Shown here: positions 9,476-19,219 of the stretch, piece by piece
Position numbering within the stretch: position 1 is the first letter of the stretch
How the letters are laid out: each line of letters begins with the position of its first letter
Assembly: GCA_030765055.1 (NCBI GenBank)
Contig: CM060947.1
Span: 103,871,619-103,935,618 of the forward strand
Length of the DNA: 64,000 nt
Reading direction: 5' to 3'
Source: Mantis religiosa
Taxonomy: Eukaryota > Arthropoda > Insecta > Mantodea > Mantidae
Position numbers and translations under genes: made by a program
Notes under the pieces: generated by a model
Database searches by the model: none
What the model was told of the DNA's origin: nothing
Seen by the model: only the letters and a program-made list of their open reading frames with translations

Positions 9476-12108
9476 CTATAAACCATTTAGATTTTTTCTA
9501 AATTTCTTCAACAACAGGGGACAGCCCTGAAAGACTGCTACAGGCAATTCATTCCATTCTTCAATGGTTCTATTAACAAAAGAAAATTTTCCTACGTCAG
9601 TTCTGTATCTTCTACCCTTAATTTTATACCTATGATCGTTTCGTCCATAATAATCCGGATTATCTAACCTTACATTAACGTCCACCCATGCCTTTACACC
9701 AGCATTAGCTTTGAATAACGCTACCAACCTATGTTTTTTACGCCTAATTCTTAATTCCTCCCATTTAGTCTCATCTCCTTTTATAGGCCCAAAATACTTG
9801 CCTCTTTTTATGAATTTTATTGCCCTCTTCTGTATTTTTTCTAATGGATCGATTTGGTTAGCTCTATACGGGTCCCAGCATGCTACTCCATATTCCATAA
9901 CCGGCCGCACTAAGGCCTTGTAGGCAATTTCCCTGGATCTAGCGCTCCCCTTTTTCAATATTCTCATTACGAAATGTAATGCCTTCCACGCATTCCTAGT
10001 TGTGGAATTTACTTGTTCGTCCCATCCAGCATTACTTGCCAGGTACACTCCCAAGTATTTGCAGCTGTCCACCTGTGGAATTTGCACCCCTCCCATGTGA
10101 TAGTTAACAATAATTTTGCCCTTAGTTCTACTAAAAACAATCGACTTACTTTTCTTGGCATTAATTGACATTTTGTTAGCCGCAGCCCAATTACAGATTT
10201 CATTTAAATCATCCTGAAGAGCGGTTTCATGCACTGTATTCCGAATTTTATTATAAATGATACAATCGTCTGCAAACAACCTTATCTGGCAGTTAATATT
10301 AACAGCAATGTCATTAACAAAAATGAGAAACAGTAAAGGCCCTAGTACTGAGCCTTGTGGCACACCCGAACTAACAGTTCCACTATCAGACAGCTCTTTA
10401 CCTACTTTAACTTTTTGCGTTCTCCCTTTCAAAAAATGTTTAACCCATAATACTACGCGTTTGTCAATTCCTGTATTAGCTAGCTTACAAATAAGTAAAC
10501 TATGTTGCACTACATCAAAAGCTTTAGAAAAGTCAATTACCACTGCATCAGTTCTTCCCCCTGCATCTACCTCATCTGCCAAATCTTGAAATAATGAAGT
10601 AATTTGACTTTCGCACGAATACCCAGGTCTAAATCCATGTTGCGCTTCATTAAACCACTTTTTATTTTCTAACTCCTCTCGTATATATTCTGCAATTAAA
10701 TGCTCCATTAATTTACATACTACTGAAGTTAGACTAACTGGCCGATAATTATTTATTTCTGTTTTATTACCCCCTTTATGAATCGGAACTATAATAGCTG
10801 TTTTCCAGTCTTCCGGTAAGGCACAGTTGTTAATTGACATGTTGAACAAGAGCATTAGATAGGGAATCATGGCTTCACCCCCAAGCTTTAATATTTCAGT
10901 AGGTATATTATCTGGTCCCCTTGATTTTCGGTTTTGCAGCATCTTAATCCTTTTGCGTAATTTGGGCGCCATTATTTGAAAAATCGTTTCTCCACTCTCC
11001 CCAATTTCCTTTTCGGAACTATCGTCGGATTTAAGAAAAACCGATACAAAATGCGAATTTAATATATTAGCTTTGTCCCTATCACTTAATACATCTATCC
11101 CATTAACGTTAAAATCTGGTATGCTCTCTTTATTTCCCCTGCGTCTTTTTACATAATTGTAAAATGATCTCCAACAATTATTTGTCCCGCTAAAAACGTT
11201 ATCTAAGAATCGTTCCTGCGCTTGCAACTTTTCGTCTTGTAATTGTTTAGCTAATTCTTTAAATTTGTTAAGATGCCATTCTGATATCTTCCTTTTATTA
11301 TAAGCGTGCCTAGTCTTTCTTTTAAGTTTCCTAATACATTTTGTATAAAATTCTGGATCCGCTTTATGTTTAATAACTTTAAAAGGTACGTGTTCTCTAA
11401 TTGTTTCCAGGATAAGTGTTTTGAAATTAACCCATGCTTCATTTACACTAGTGGCAGATTTTACAAATATCCCATATTTTTCCCGGAGAAATGTTTGTAT
11501 AGCCTCCCCGTTCGCCCTATGGAAATCCCAACTAATTACTTGTTCCGTTTCAAACCGGTTTGTCTGCCCTTTCCAATTTATGTCTAATTGCACACACTGA
11601 GCTTCACCTCCTATTAACTGTCCGTCCCAGTTTACATTTGGCAGATTTAGATCCCCTGCTAATATAACATTTTTTTCCCCTTCGGAAGAGATTTTCTCCA
11701 CTAGTTTATGAAGTGTAGCATAATCAGTTTCTCCAGGTGGTCTATAGCAAGCTATTATTGTTAAATTATTTCCTTTGTTTGCTTGATCAATAATTTCGAT
11801 TGCCATAATCTCAACCTCTTCTTCTACCCATAATGCTTTGCTGTTTAGCTCTGATTTAGCGCAAATAAAGATTCCCCCTCCCCTTCCATCCCTGTCCCTC
11901 CTAAACACCCTGTAATCTGTTCTGAATACTTCTGAATCATTAATGTCAATATTCAGCCATGATTCCGTACCTATAATGACACTTGGATTGCATATTTCTA
12001 CTAAATTCCAAAACTCAACAATTTTATTCATAATACTACGGCAATTTACCTGTAGCAGCCTTAAGGAATCAGCCCCTACCTGAAAGTCTACGTTTTCCTG
12101 AAGTTGGT
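9476..12108 (-). CDS. CR1 ORF2: endonuclease (internally deleted) and reverse transcriptase
   Basis: The protein is a target-nicking AP-like endonuclease plus RT for target-primed reverse transcription. The frame is open for 851 codons from the ATG at 12031, and about 25 more codons back to the ORF1 stop already look like the nuclease start (LRLLQVNCRSIMNK). Endonuclease motifs visible are IIGTESWL, GGGIFICAK and LAGDLNLPNVNW. The C-terminal SDH motif expected after them is absent, because the sequence jumps from GGEAQCVQ to LDINWKGQTNRFE. This suggests an in-frame deletion of about 100 residues. RT motifs are all present: GPDNIPTEILK, NYRPVSLTSVVCKLMEHL, AQHGFRPGYSCESQI, VVIDFSKAFDVV, GVPQGSVLGPLLFLIFVND, LFADDCIIY and KYLGVYL. 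RT looks intact while the nuclease should be inactive. Confidence 0.9.
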
Positions 12109-12109
12109 G

Positions 12110-13033
12110 TCATTGCTGCCCTTGATGCTCGTTGCCGTCAGCCCACTTCGTCACCCTCGCGAACAAAGCTGCCAGCTTTGACGATCCTCTTCGGTTCAAG
12201 TGTACTCCATCCCGTCCATAGTCCCAGTCTTCAATCCACGAATTCGGGTCAAGAAACTGAGCACCCAGTCGCTCCGCTACCCATGAAAAAGCTTCATTTA
12301 CCTGCATCACCTTTCTCCAGCTGGAGTCGCGTCGTCTTAGTACTCCACTGACGACTATTTTTGCTGAAGGAAACAGCTGTTTTGTCCTTTTAACTAAGTC
12401 GTACATGTCCCCCAACACATAGTTAACACTTCTCCGCAAGTCATTGCTCCCAACATGTAATACGATTGTCCGATAGTTGCCTTCCATCTCCTCTTGCTTT
12501 CTCTCGATTTCCCTCAGCAGACTGTCAACTCTTATGCCAGGATAGCAAACTACCTCCGCCGTTGGATTTCCAGCATGTCTCACAATAGAGTCACCGACTA
12601 TAAGGCTAGATTTCTCCTCTTCTTTTACTCTTTCTTCCCCCTGCTCCTTCAGTTGACGGTTTTCAGCTTCGAGCCTCCGAATGATATCTTCCGCCTGTTG
12701 TAGCTTAATACGTAGTTCCCGTGCTTCTTCTTGAAGCTGCTCCAGTTTCCTCTGATTTGCGGTGACGGTCTTGGCTCCCCTGCATTCCTTACATTCCCAG
12801 GTTTCCTCGATGTTCATGTCCCTCTTCACTTTCTGGCAGCCAAAGTGGAACCACTTCGAGCAATTACTGCACATAAATCCGGTCCTCAGAACTTTAATAC
12901 AGCTCCCACATCGTTCGTCCGCTACAGGTCCTGGATTAATCTCAATTCCGCCTATCACTAGTAAAGTTACTAACACAAAAATTACAAAATAACTCTGTGA
13001 AGTTTCCGTAGTACCTTCAGTTTGGGATCCCAC
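12110..13033 (-). CDS. CR1 ORF1: 2A-like motif, PHD finger, coiled coil, SGNH esterase
   Basis: CR1 ORF1 proteins bind the element RNA, and some carry an esterase domain. Reading from the first residue of the open frame (a GTG at 13033, probably not the true start) there is a hydrophobic stretch (residues about 16-27) followed directly by GIEINPGP (29-36), close to the 2A consensus D(V/I)ExNPGP. Next is a Cys4-His-Cys3 PHD-type finger (C42, C45, C55, C58, H63, C66, C81, C84), then a Glu/Gln/Lys-rich coiled coil (about 93-140). An SGNH/GDSL esterase follows with GDSIVRH (147 onward), LHVGSNDLR and DGVHLNRRG as blocks I, III and V. There are no internal stops over 307 codons. It ends TGA in the same frame as ORF2. 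Confidence 0.88.
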   Translation of the reverse strand: MGSQTEGTTETSQSYFVIFVLVTLLVIGGIEINPGPVADERCGSCIKVLRTGFMCSNCSKWFHFGCQKVKRDMNIEETWECKECRGAKTVTANQRKLEQLQEEARELRIKLQQAEDIIRRLEAENRQLKEQGEERVKEEEKSSLIVGDSIVRHAGNPTAEVVCYPGIRVDSLLREIERKQEEMEGNYRTIVLHVGSNDLRRSVNYVLGDMYDLVKRTKQLFPSAKIVVSGVLRRRDSSWRKVMQVNEAFSWVAERLGAQFLDPNSWIEDWDYGRDGVHLNRRGSSKLAALFARVTKWADGNEHQGQQ

Positions 13034-13041
13034 TTGGTGAG

Positions 13042-14009
13042 ATTGACAAGAATGACTATGAAGTTGACAAGATGCAGAGTTAGAATGGAATGGGATTTAT
13101 CAGGATGTTTATTTGGAGAAGGTGTTAATACAAGGAGATGTGCTATCCACACTGCTGTTTAATTTAGCACACCTATAAACCCTGGAGGAACCATAATATC
13201 CAGATCAGTACAAGTTATGGCATATGCTGACAATGTGGCAATTCTTGCAAGGAATATAACACTCGAGGAAAATTATGAAGTGTTGGAAGAGAAAGCACAG
13301 GATCTAGGACTGGTAGTGAACATTAGTAAAACCAAATATATGAAGATGGGAGATGTTGGTCTGTAAGAAGAAGAGAACTTACAGTTAAATTACATGAGAA
13401 GGAATATCAAAGAGTTGAAACATTAAAATACCTGGGATCAATATTAACAGTAGAGAATAAAACATCAGTGGAAATTCAGGAAAGGATAGCAAGTGGTAAC
13501 AGATGTTTTTACGCCTTGCAGAATATGTTTAAATCAAGGAACGTCAGTAGGAATACTAAAATTAAAATATATGCAACTGTACTGAGAACAATAATAATGT
13601 GTGGCTGAGAAAGTTGGGTGTTGACAACCAGAGAACAGTGGAAACAGTGGGAAAGGAAGATTTTGAGAAAGATATTTGGAGCAATAAGGGACTTGGACAG
13701 ATGGAGAATGCAGACTAACTTGGAGTTACAGTGCCTATTTGGACAACCAGATATAGTAGTGAAAATTAAACAAGGAAGAATAAGGTGGAATGCCATGTGC
13801 AGAGAATACCGGAAACTAGTATAGTTAAGAAGATATTCGTAGGAAAGCTTGATGGCAGAAGGAGAAGAGGAAGACCCAGGAAAAGATGGGCAGATGATAT
13901 GCAAGATGACTTGAGAAAGTTGGGGGTTAAAGGCTGGAGAAGAAAAGCAGAGGACCAAGTAGAATGGAAGAGGGTGGTTAAGGAGATGAAGAGCCTACAT
14001 GGCCTGTAG
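13042..14009 (+). pseudogene. LINE RT palm/thumb and C-terminus after the CR1 insertion
   Basis: This continues the RTE/Daphne-like element: a motif B-like QGDVLSTLLFNLA, the motif C relic MAYADNVAILARN, then LGLVVNISKTKYMKM and YLGSIL. The stretch SWVLTTREQWKQWERKILRK leads into the conserved tail GKLDGRRRRGRPRKRWADD. Frames change at several points and stops are present (for example at 13608 and 13823), so no functional protein is made. Confidence 0.7.
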
Positions 14010-14040
14010 CGCTATCATCATTATCAAACATTATCATAAG

Positions 14041-14800
14041 GCAAACTGAAAAGATTGCAGTTTCATTTAAAGTTAATGGCCTTCTCAAACTGGAGGCAAT
14101 TCTATTTAAAACTTCCACTCCCTTCACTTTGCTTCCATGGGCAACATCAGCAGTAAGCAGCAGCCATGCTCAATTGATAATGCTGTTAGTTGCAATACCG
14201 ACTGTAACAACAGATCTGCAAAGTAGCACCCAAAAATCACGAACAATGCTCTATGTGGCATCAATCCCTATCATGGATTTGATGATCTAGTATTAATCTG
14301 TGTTCACAACTGAAACATGTGGTTGGAAATAGCCACGTCCGGCAACAGAGCCCATTCCAGTTCTGCTTCTGCTTTGTCATCCACCACCCGGAATGCTGAC
14401 TTATAATTAGTTTAAGAAGTCAGATGGGTGATGTTTTTCAAAGCTTTTTTCTTTCAAGAGTACCAACTTAATTACTAGCTATCAAGTGCAGTGTTTCAGT
14501 GGCCAGGTTATAATTCAATTATACTTTTGATCAGTGTAAATTTTTGTCAGTTCATTTATTGACTAGTGTATCAACTTTTAATGTTGGCAACAAAGAGCGG
14601 GTGATTGTGTGTGGAATGTTGGTAGCAACCAGTGCATGTGTACACTTGGACTTAGATTTTGTTTTATTTCAAATGAATTGATGTGTTTTTAAAGTTTTAG
14701 ATATTATTTATGTTTCAAGGAACTGGTGACTCCTTGTAGGATGTAATATTGCAAGAGAGTTTGGAAGTTAGAAAAAGGTTTTGCGGGACGTAATCGAAAG
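14041..14800. other. Intron sequence, no feature recognised
   Basis: Moderately AT-rich, no coding potential, no repeat I could match elsewhere in the window. Confidence 0.45.
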
Positions 14801-15070
14801 AAGGGCTTGGAAAACCTTTACCAACTGTAAGAGAAGAAAAATATGTAAAATGTGGAGAAATTATTTGGGTAGAGTTAAAAATAAATGGGTAAGAATTACT
14901 AAAAAGAGAATGGAACTAAAAACAAGACTTAGAACAACACTAAGATAGTTAACTTAAACAAAGAAAGAATAATGTAGCAAATAGATCAAGGATCACCAAT
15001 GCACAAAAAACAAGGTGTTGGGTGAGTTGGAACTGTAAATTAATATAGGCAAGCAATCAAGTGAATAATC
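14801..15070 (+). pseudogene. 3' end of a decayed LINE, same family as 31465-32900
   Basis: The sequence encodes NYLGRVKNKWVRITKKRME and then a stretch resembling CTKNKVLGELEL and INIGKQ. This parallels NYLGKVKEKWLRTIKRKM and PPIHENLLLGVW at 32680-32830. The two segments are diverged copies of one LINE 3' region. Confidence 0.5.
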
Positions 15071-16400
15071 AATGCAAGTTAGTTTGTTATTAATAAGTTA
15101 TTGCAGATTAAACTGTATGTAGTAATATAATAACGAATGTGAAAGATGAGTACTAAATATTCATATTCATTCATACAACTTTATATGGAGAACATTTTCT
15201 TACATGAAGCACATGTGGCTCGGTATGTGACAAGAAGTCTACAGTGCCTCTTTAGATTTCCACATTGTTAACATGTTCCATTATCAAAACTAGAAATTTA
15301 AGAAATGCCCTCTGCCAAAAGCAGGCACTCTATCACTGTTCAACTGTAATATAATTAGGAAGACATACATTAATTTAAATGTTTGTGGCAAGTTTTTACA
15401 TGCCACAGTATTACTATCATGTTTGTCACAACATCAAATTAACAAATCCCTTCTTCTTCATGTTGATGTAGCATTATATAATGATACAACCAAACTTGAC
15501 TCCAAATTGAAACCTATGCTGTAAGATATAAATAAAATAAAAACATTTCCTACTTTATGCTAATACTGCATTCTTCAATGGTGCAACAATAATAATGAAT
15601 GTCACCTTTTGATGCTCCAAATTATAGGAGTTATTATCATGCAACAAACAGTTATTTTCAGTTACTATTGTGCTTTTGTCTGAGAGTTTAGAGTCCAATT
15701 GTTAACAGTTTCAATCATTAGTCACGAAAGGAGTTCAATTTTCTACCATTTAAAGTTATAGACATTGTATTGTACAGTTCTACTGACTTCTATGGTCCTC
15801 CATATTACTTCACATTTTAGAACCTGGCATATTACATTTTTTAAAACTGATAATTGTGTAAATTGTGTTACAGATAGACCGTGAAAAAACTGCAGTAAGT
15901 GTGTGCATGCACGAGCATAGTCTTCTCCTCTCCTCACCATCCAAGCATCACATGACACCCACTCCTCCATATGCTGACCAGTGCAGTGCAACTTGCGCTA
16001 TGGAGGAGAGAAGATACAATCTAAGATGACATAGAGGTGAAAAGCTAGATGTGTTCAGTTTTGGTAAGCCACGCTTCCAACTACATTTTGTTCATAGTTT
16101 ACCTATAGTAACTGAAAACTGTATTGTTTCATTATGAAATGAAAAACTTACAAAGTGCACAAATGTGCATTGTTCAATGATTAATTTTGTTTGCATAATC
16201 TCCAATAAATTGTTCTCAGTCTTTTTGTACATAGTTCTATGTGGTATCTTTCACAGGTTTTCTAGCACCATTCACATATACACGCTTATATGGGTCGCAA
16301 TAAGATTTGTTTCTGCAGATCAAATGATGGAAGCCAAGAATAGAGAGTCTTGTGATGACATGCCACAGTTCAAAGTTTGAGGTCGTCCATGTTCGGTCCA
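15071..16400. other. AT-rich intron sequence
   Basis: No recognised gene or element. The minus-strand open stretch at 15743-15991 has no recognisable motif. Confidence 0.45.
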
Positions 16401-16950
16401 TCATTGCTCCGGTGCCTAAGAAATCACTTCCTCTTGTTTTCTCTTCATGCTTTCTACGTGGCTTTCAGAAGCCTTGGTATTTTGTAATAAGTGTCAGAGT
16501 TTTATGTCTTCTAGTAGGAAAGACTCTGTTGCTAATAGATATACCAATCATTTAGTGTATTTTGATACTCCGAGTGCTCTTTTTAGGTATGTGGATTTTA
16601 CCTATTCCAAAGTATTTAAGTTCTTTTCTGTGAGGTGGCTCCATAGAACCTCTATATCATAGGACAGTATTGGTATGATTTTGGCTTTGAATAGATTCAG
16701 GGCTATTTTTAGGGTGAGAAGTCGGATATGTTTTATGTCGTGCATCGTCATTATTGCTTGCGGGAGCATGCTCTGTCACATGTTTTGTCAAACATTTGGT
16801 AGTTAGCTGCAATGCACTTAAGAGTGTGATATTATTTTGAGTTTTTTCCCTCTGATGTCGATTTCAGCAGCTGTAGGTGTTTTGCCTCCATTTCTAAAAA
16901 TCATAATTTCTGTCTTTGGCATGTTTATGTGAAGCTTGTGTTTAATGCAC
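16401..16950 (-). pseudogene. LINE reverse-transcriptase thumb/C-terminal relic
   Basis: Read on the minus strand it gives TEIMIFRNGGKTPTAAEID, then IRGKKLKIISHS, HDIKHIRLLTLKIALNLF, KIIPILSYDIEVLW and YLKRALGVSKYT. This is the typical order after RT motif C in arthropod LINEs: K-E-MVF block, KYLG-like block, KI-PI--YG-E and LKR-LGVSKYTPSR. Stops interrupt it. No clade is assigned. Confidence 0.6.
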
Positions 16951-17029
16951 TATTCATTTTATTTTCACTATTCTCTTCTGTAGCTTTTGTATGTCAGTTG
17001 ATCCAACAGCTTCATTGTGAAATGCAGTA

Positions 17030-17134
17030 TAGTAGGCCGTGCTGTGGCTCAGTGGTTAGCACACGCACACGCACGCACACATGCACACCCGCACGCGCAC
17101 GCGCACACGCACACACACACACACACACACACAG
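17030..17134 (+). repeat. SINE head (A-box only) running into a CA/CACG microsatellite
   Basis: GCTGTGGCTCAGTGGTTAGC resembles a tRNA-derived pol III A-box region. It is followed at once by about 80 nt of CACG/CA repeats with no B-box. Either the SINE body was lost in repeat expansion or the microsatellite began at the SINE. Confidence 0.5.
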
Positions 17135-17505
17135 TACAATAGATTACTTGCATTTCAGTAAATAAAAATTTTTGTTAGGAATGTCTTCTCAATAAATGAC
17201 AAAATTAAAGGAGTTGAAAACGGATACTGAAAATACAGAAACCACATAGAACTCACAGCTAGTCAAAATAGCATGTTACTATAGGACAAAAGCAAATAGA
17301 GTTATATGTAGGTAGACCAAAGAATAAGCAGATGTCAGCTATGGGCTGAGAGTTTGAATAGGCATAGTGCTTATTTCATGAACTATGAGGATGAGAGCAC
17401 GTTTACATAATTGTAGAGAAGCAAGGGGAGAGAGAGAGACAGGAAAGTAAACTTAAAATACAGACTATCTATATGCCACAAACCTGTTTCATGATTCTCA
17501 CTCAC
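17135..17505. other. Intron sequence flanking the QTRT2 exon
   Basis: No feature recognised between the microsatellite and the splice donor. Confidence 0.5.
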
Positions 17506-17694
17506 CTTTCATCACTCAGAGATAATTCAAACTTTTTGGATGTATCTGTTTTGGAATTATTTTCTATTCGCATCTGATCATCTTTTCCAATTTCTGAAGC
17601 ACTACAATCTTGGTGCTCTTTTTCTTGCTGCAAATGAACTTTTCCTTTAGGATGGTGTGGGTCTGGTGTACTCTCCTCTGAAGAGTCATCTTCT
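17506..17694 (-). CDS. QTRT2: QTRT2 exon encoding the variable acidic loop
   Basis: The exon is 189 nt. The acceptor on the minus strand is TGGTCTTTTAATAG and the donor is GTGAGTGAG. The first base completes TTA (Leu) from the upstream exon and the last two (AG) await the next exon's A. It encodes 62 full codons without a stop. It begins EDDSSEE, goes through a polar Lys/Glu/Gln/His-rich stretch, and ends KKFELSLSDE. In vertebrate QTRT2 (from memory) a poorly conserved acidic/polar insert occupies the same place and ends SFEINLKEKKYQEDF, which aligns with KFELSLSDE-R-YMEDF across the next splice. The loop itself is not conserved enough to identify alone. The assignment rests on the flanking identity and the exact phase match on both sides. 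Confidence 0.85.
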
Positions 17695-18609
17695 CTATTA
17701 AAAGACCACGAATAGTATTACTTAGAAACTATCAATTAGTTACAGAATAATCAGAATATAAATTATACAGAGTAGAAAAGAACTAAATACCAACAAAACA
17801 TAGAGCATATGTGAACAGTTCAAGAGATGTGCCTTGCAAATCACATTGCAGCAACTGGCAAACGTTTGATATCTGATGCAGTATCACTTGAAGGGTTGAA
17901 ATTTAAAGCTCTTAAGATGAAAATATGACAAAATGTTTCACAGGTTTATGTATTTAATGCTAGTTAGCAACAAAAATATAAAAATTAAGTTTCTCAACCA
18001 AAGTAGATTCCCGAAAAACTGAAACAACAATTACTATGTTGTGTATTAATAGATGTTTAAAGAAAAAGTAAAAAAGAAACATGTATGATATTTAATCCTT
18101 CTTCATCAATACAACTGACAAGTTTTCTAAAATTCAGAATAATGTTAGATATCGCAATTTTTAATTGGTATTATAAATCCTTTATCTGTGATTTATGTTT
18201 CTAGCTTTGTGTTTTGCAACGGTCAATCAAGAAAAAAAAATTGCACACAAATATAAGTTGAGCCAAACAGAGAAAATTTTAAATGCAAATCACTGGAAAT
18301 ATGGATATTTTAACTTGCAGTGTTATTTAAATACATTTATACTACCCATATGTTTGCATTGTTTTTGTTAAATGTGTCATTCTGAAGATAAAGAAGATCT
18401 ACCTTTGATGCTGTACATCAATAGTGAAGGGATTAGCCTCTATCCTTTTAAAGACAATGAATCAGATTTTCTATAAACTGACCTAAGTGAATAACGTGGA
18501 TATCAGAGGTGTCAGTATAAAACATTTTAAGCCAGGAGAGTCAAACAAATTCCCCCTGTTGTAAAGGTATCAAATAGTTGCAGCTGTGGCACAAATTGTT
18601 TTAATTTCT
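17695..18609. other. AT-rich intron sequence
   Basis: No gene or repeat recognised. Confidence 0.5.
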
Positions 18610-18866
18610 TTCTTTTTTTTTTGGGGGGGGGGTTGTAATTTATGTTCTTCAATGTTAAGTCATATTGGACAGTGAATGGAATGGGTGAAATGATGCTCAA
18701 AGGAGCCCAGGGTCCATAGAGCTTAGAGTTACACAACATTTGTCTTTCAGGATAAGGGGAAACCCCAGTAAAATCCTTATCCAGGTAACTCACCCTGATC
18801 GAGATTCGAGCTCGGGACCTCTTGAACGTGAGGCACACACACTACCACCATACTACCAAAGTGGGC
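18610..18866 (-). mobile_element. tRNA-derived SINE
   Basis: On the minus strand the head reads TTTGGTAGTATGGTGGTAGT (A-box region) with a B-box-like CGAGCTCGAATCTCGATC about 55 nt downstream. The body follows, and the tail ends in a C-run then A-run (plus strand T-run followed by G-run). TTTAAT-type sequence flanks both sides, but a clean target duplication cannot be asserted. Confidence 0.65.
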
Positions 18867-19219
18867 TTTAATTAGTTGTACATATGTATGATATTCATAT
18901 CTTTGCCTTGCAGAGTAACATTCAGGTCATTCATACATCTGGTTATATTACATGGAATTGGCAAATCAGTGATCCAAACAACATAGTCACTTCCGTTATT
19001 GTTGCGCCCTGAAAAATGAACTAGGTATATTATTTGTTATTAATTAATTATTATTAGTAATATTCTCTAAGGTTTAGCTTTTACATTCTCATATTGTACC
19101 AGATTGTTAAATGTATATAATTTTCTTAAATTAAATAACATCTTTAACATTTTCTGAGCCAATATTGTACTTCTTTGTAGTATGACAAGTCTTTACATTC
19201 ACAATCCATTTGTGCTAAT
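18867..19219. other. Intron sequence, no feature recognised
   Basis: AT-rich, no coding signal. Confidence 0.45.

Larger units (their letters stand above)
9271..13037 (-). mobile_element. CR1-clade LINE with esterase ORF1 and a nearly intact ORF2
   Basis: The 3' end lies at a short microsatellite (minus strand, repeats of ATACATAC), as is typical for CR1. The short direct repeat TGAGA (9266-9270 and 13038-13042) is a possible target duplication. ORF1 and ORF2 lie in the same frame, separated by one TGA. The element split an older LINE, whose reading frame resumes exactly on the other side. The 5' end is at or just inside ORF1 and no upstream ATG is visible, so the copy is slightly 5'-truncated. 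Confidence 0.85.
7998..14040 (+). mobile_element. RTE/Daphne-like LINE relic, split by a CR1 insertion
   Basis: The 5' truncated element begins in the endonuclease C-terminus: NQIDHVLIDRR followed by a DVRSCRGADGD-like block and DH. It runs through RT blocks (IKALKNNKAAGEDGIE, then IICPIHKKGDKAECGNY, then YQAGFRKQCSTLDQIF) up to about 9270. After the CR1 it resumes with QGDVLSTLLFNLA, then MAYADNVAILAR (motif C with D to N), then TLKYLGSIL. It ends with the C-terminal block GRRRRGRPRKRWADDMQDDL and WRRKAEDQVEWKRVV near 14009. Multiple stops and frameshifts mean it is dead. Clade assignment is tentative. Confidence 0.75.
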
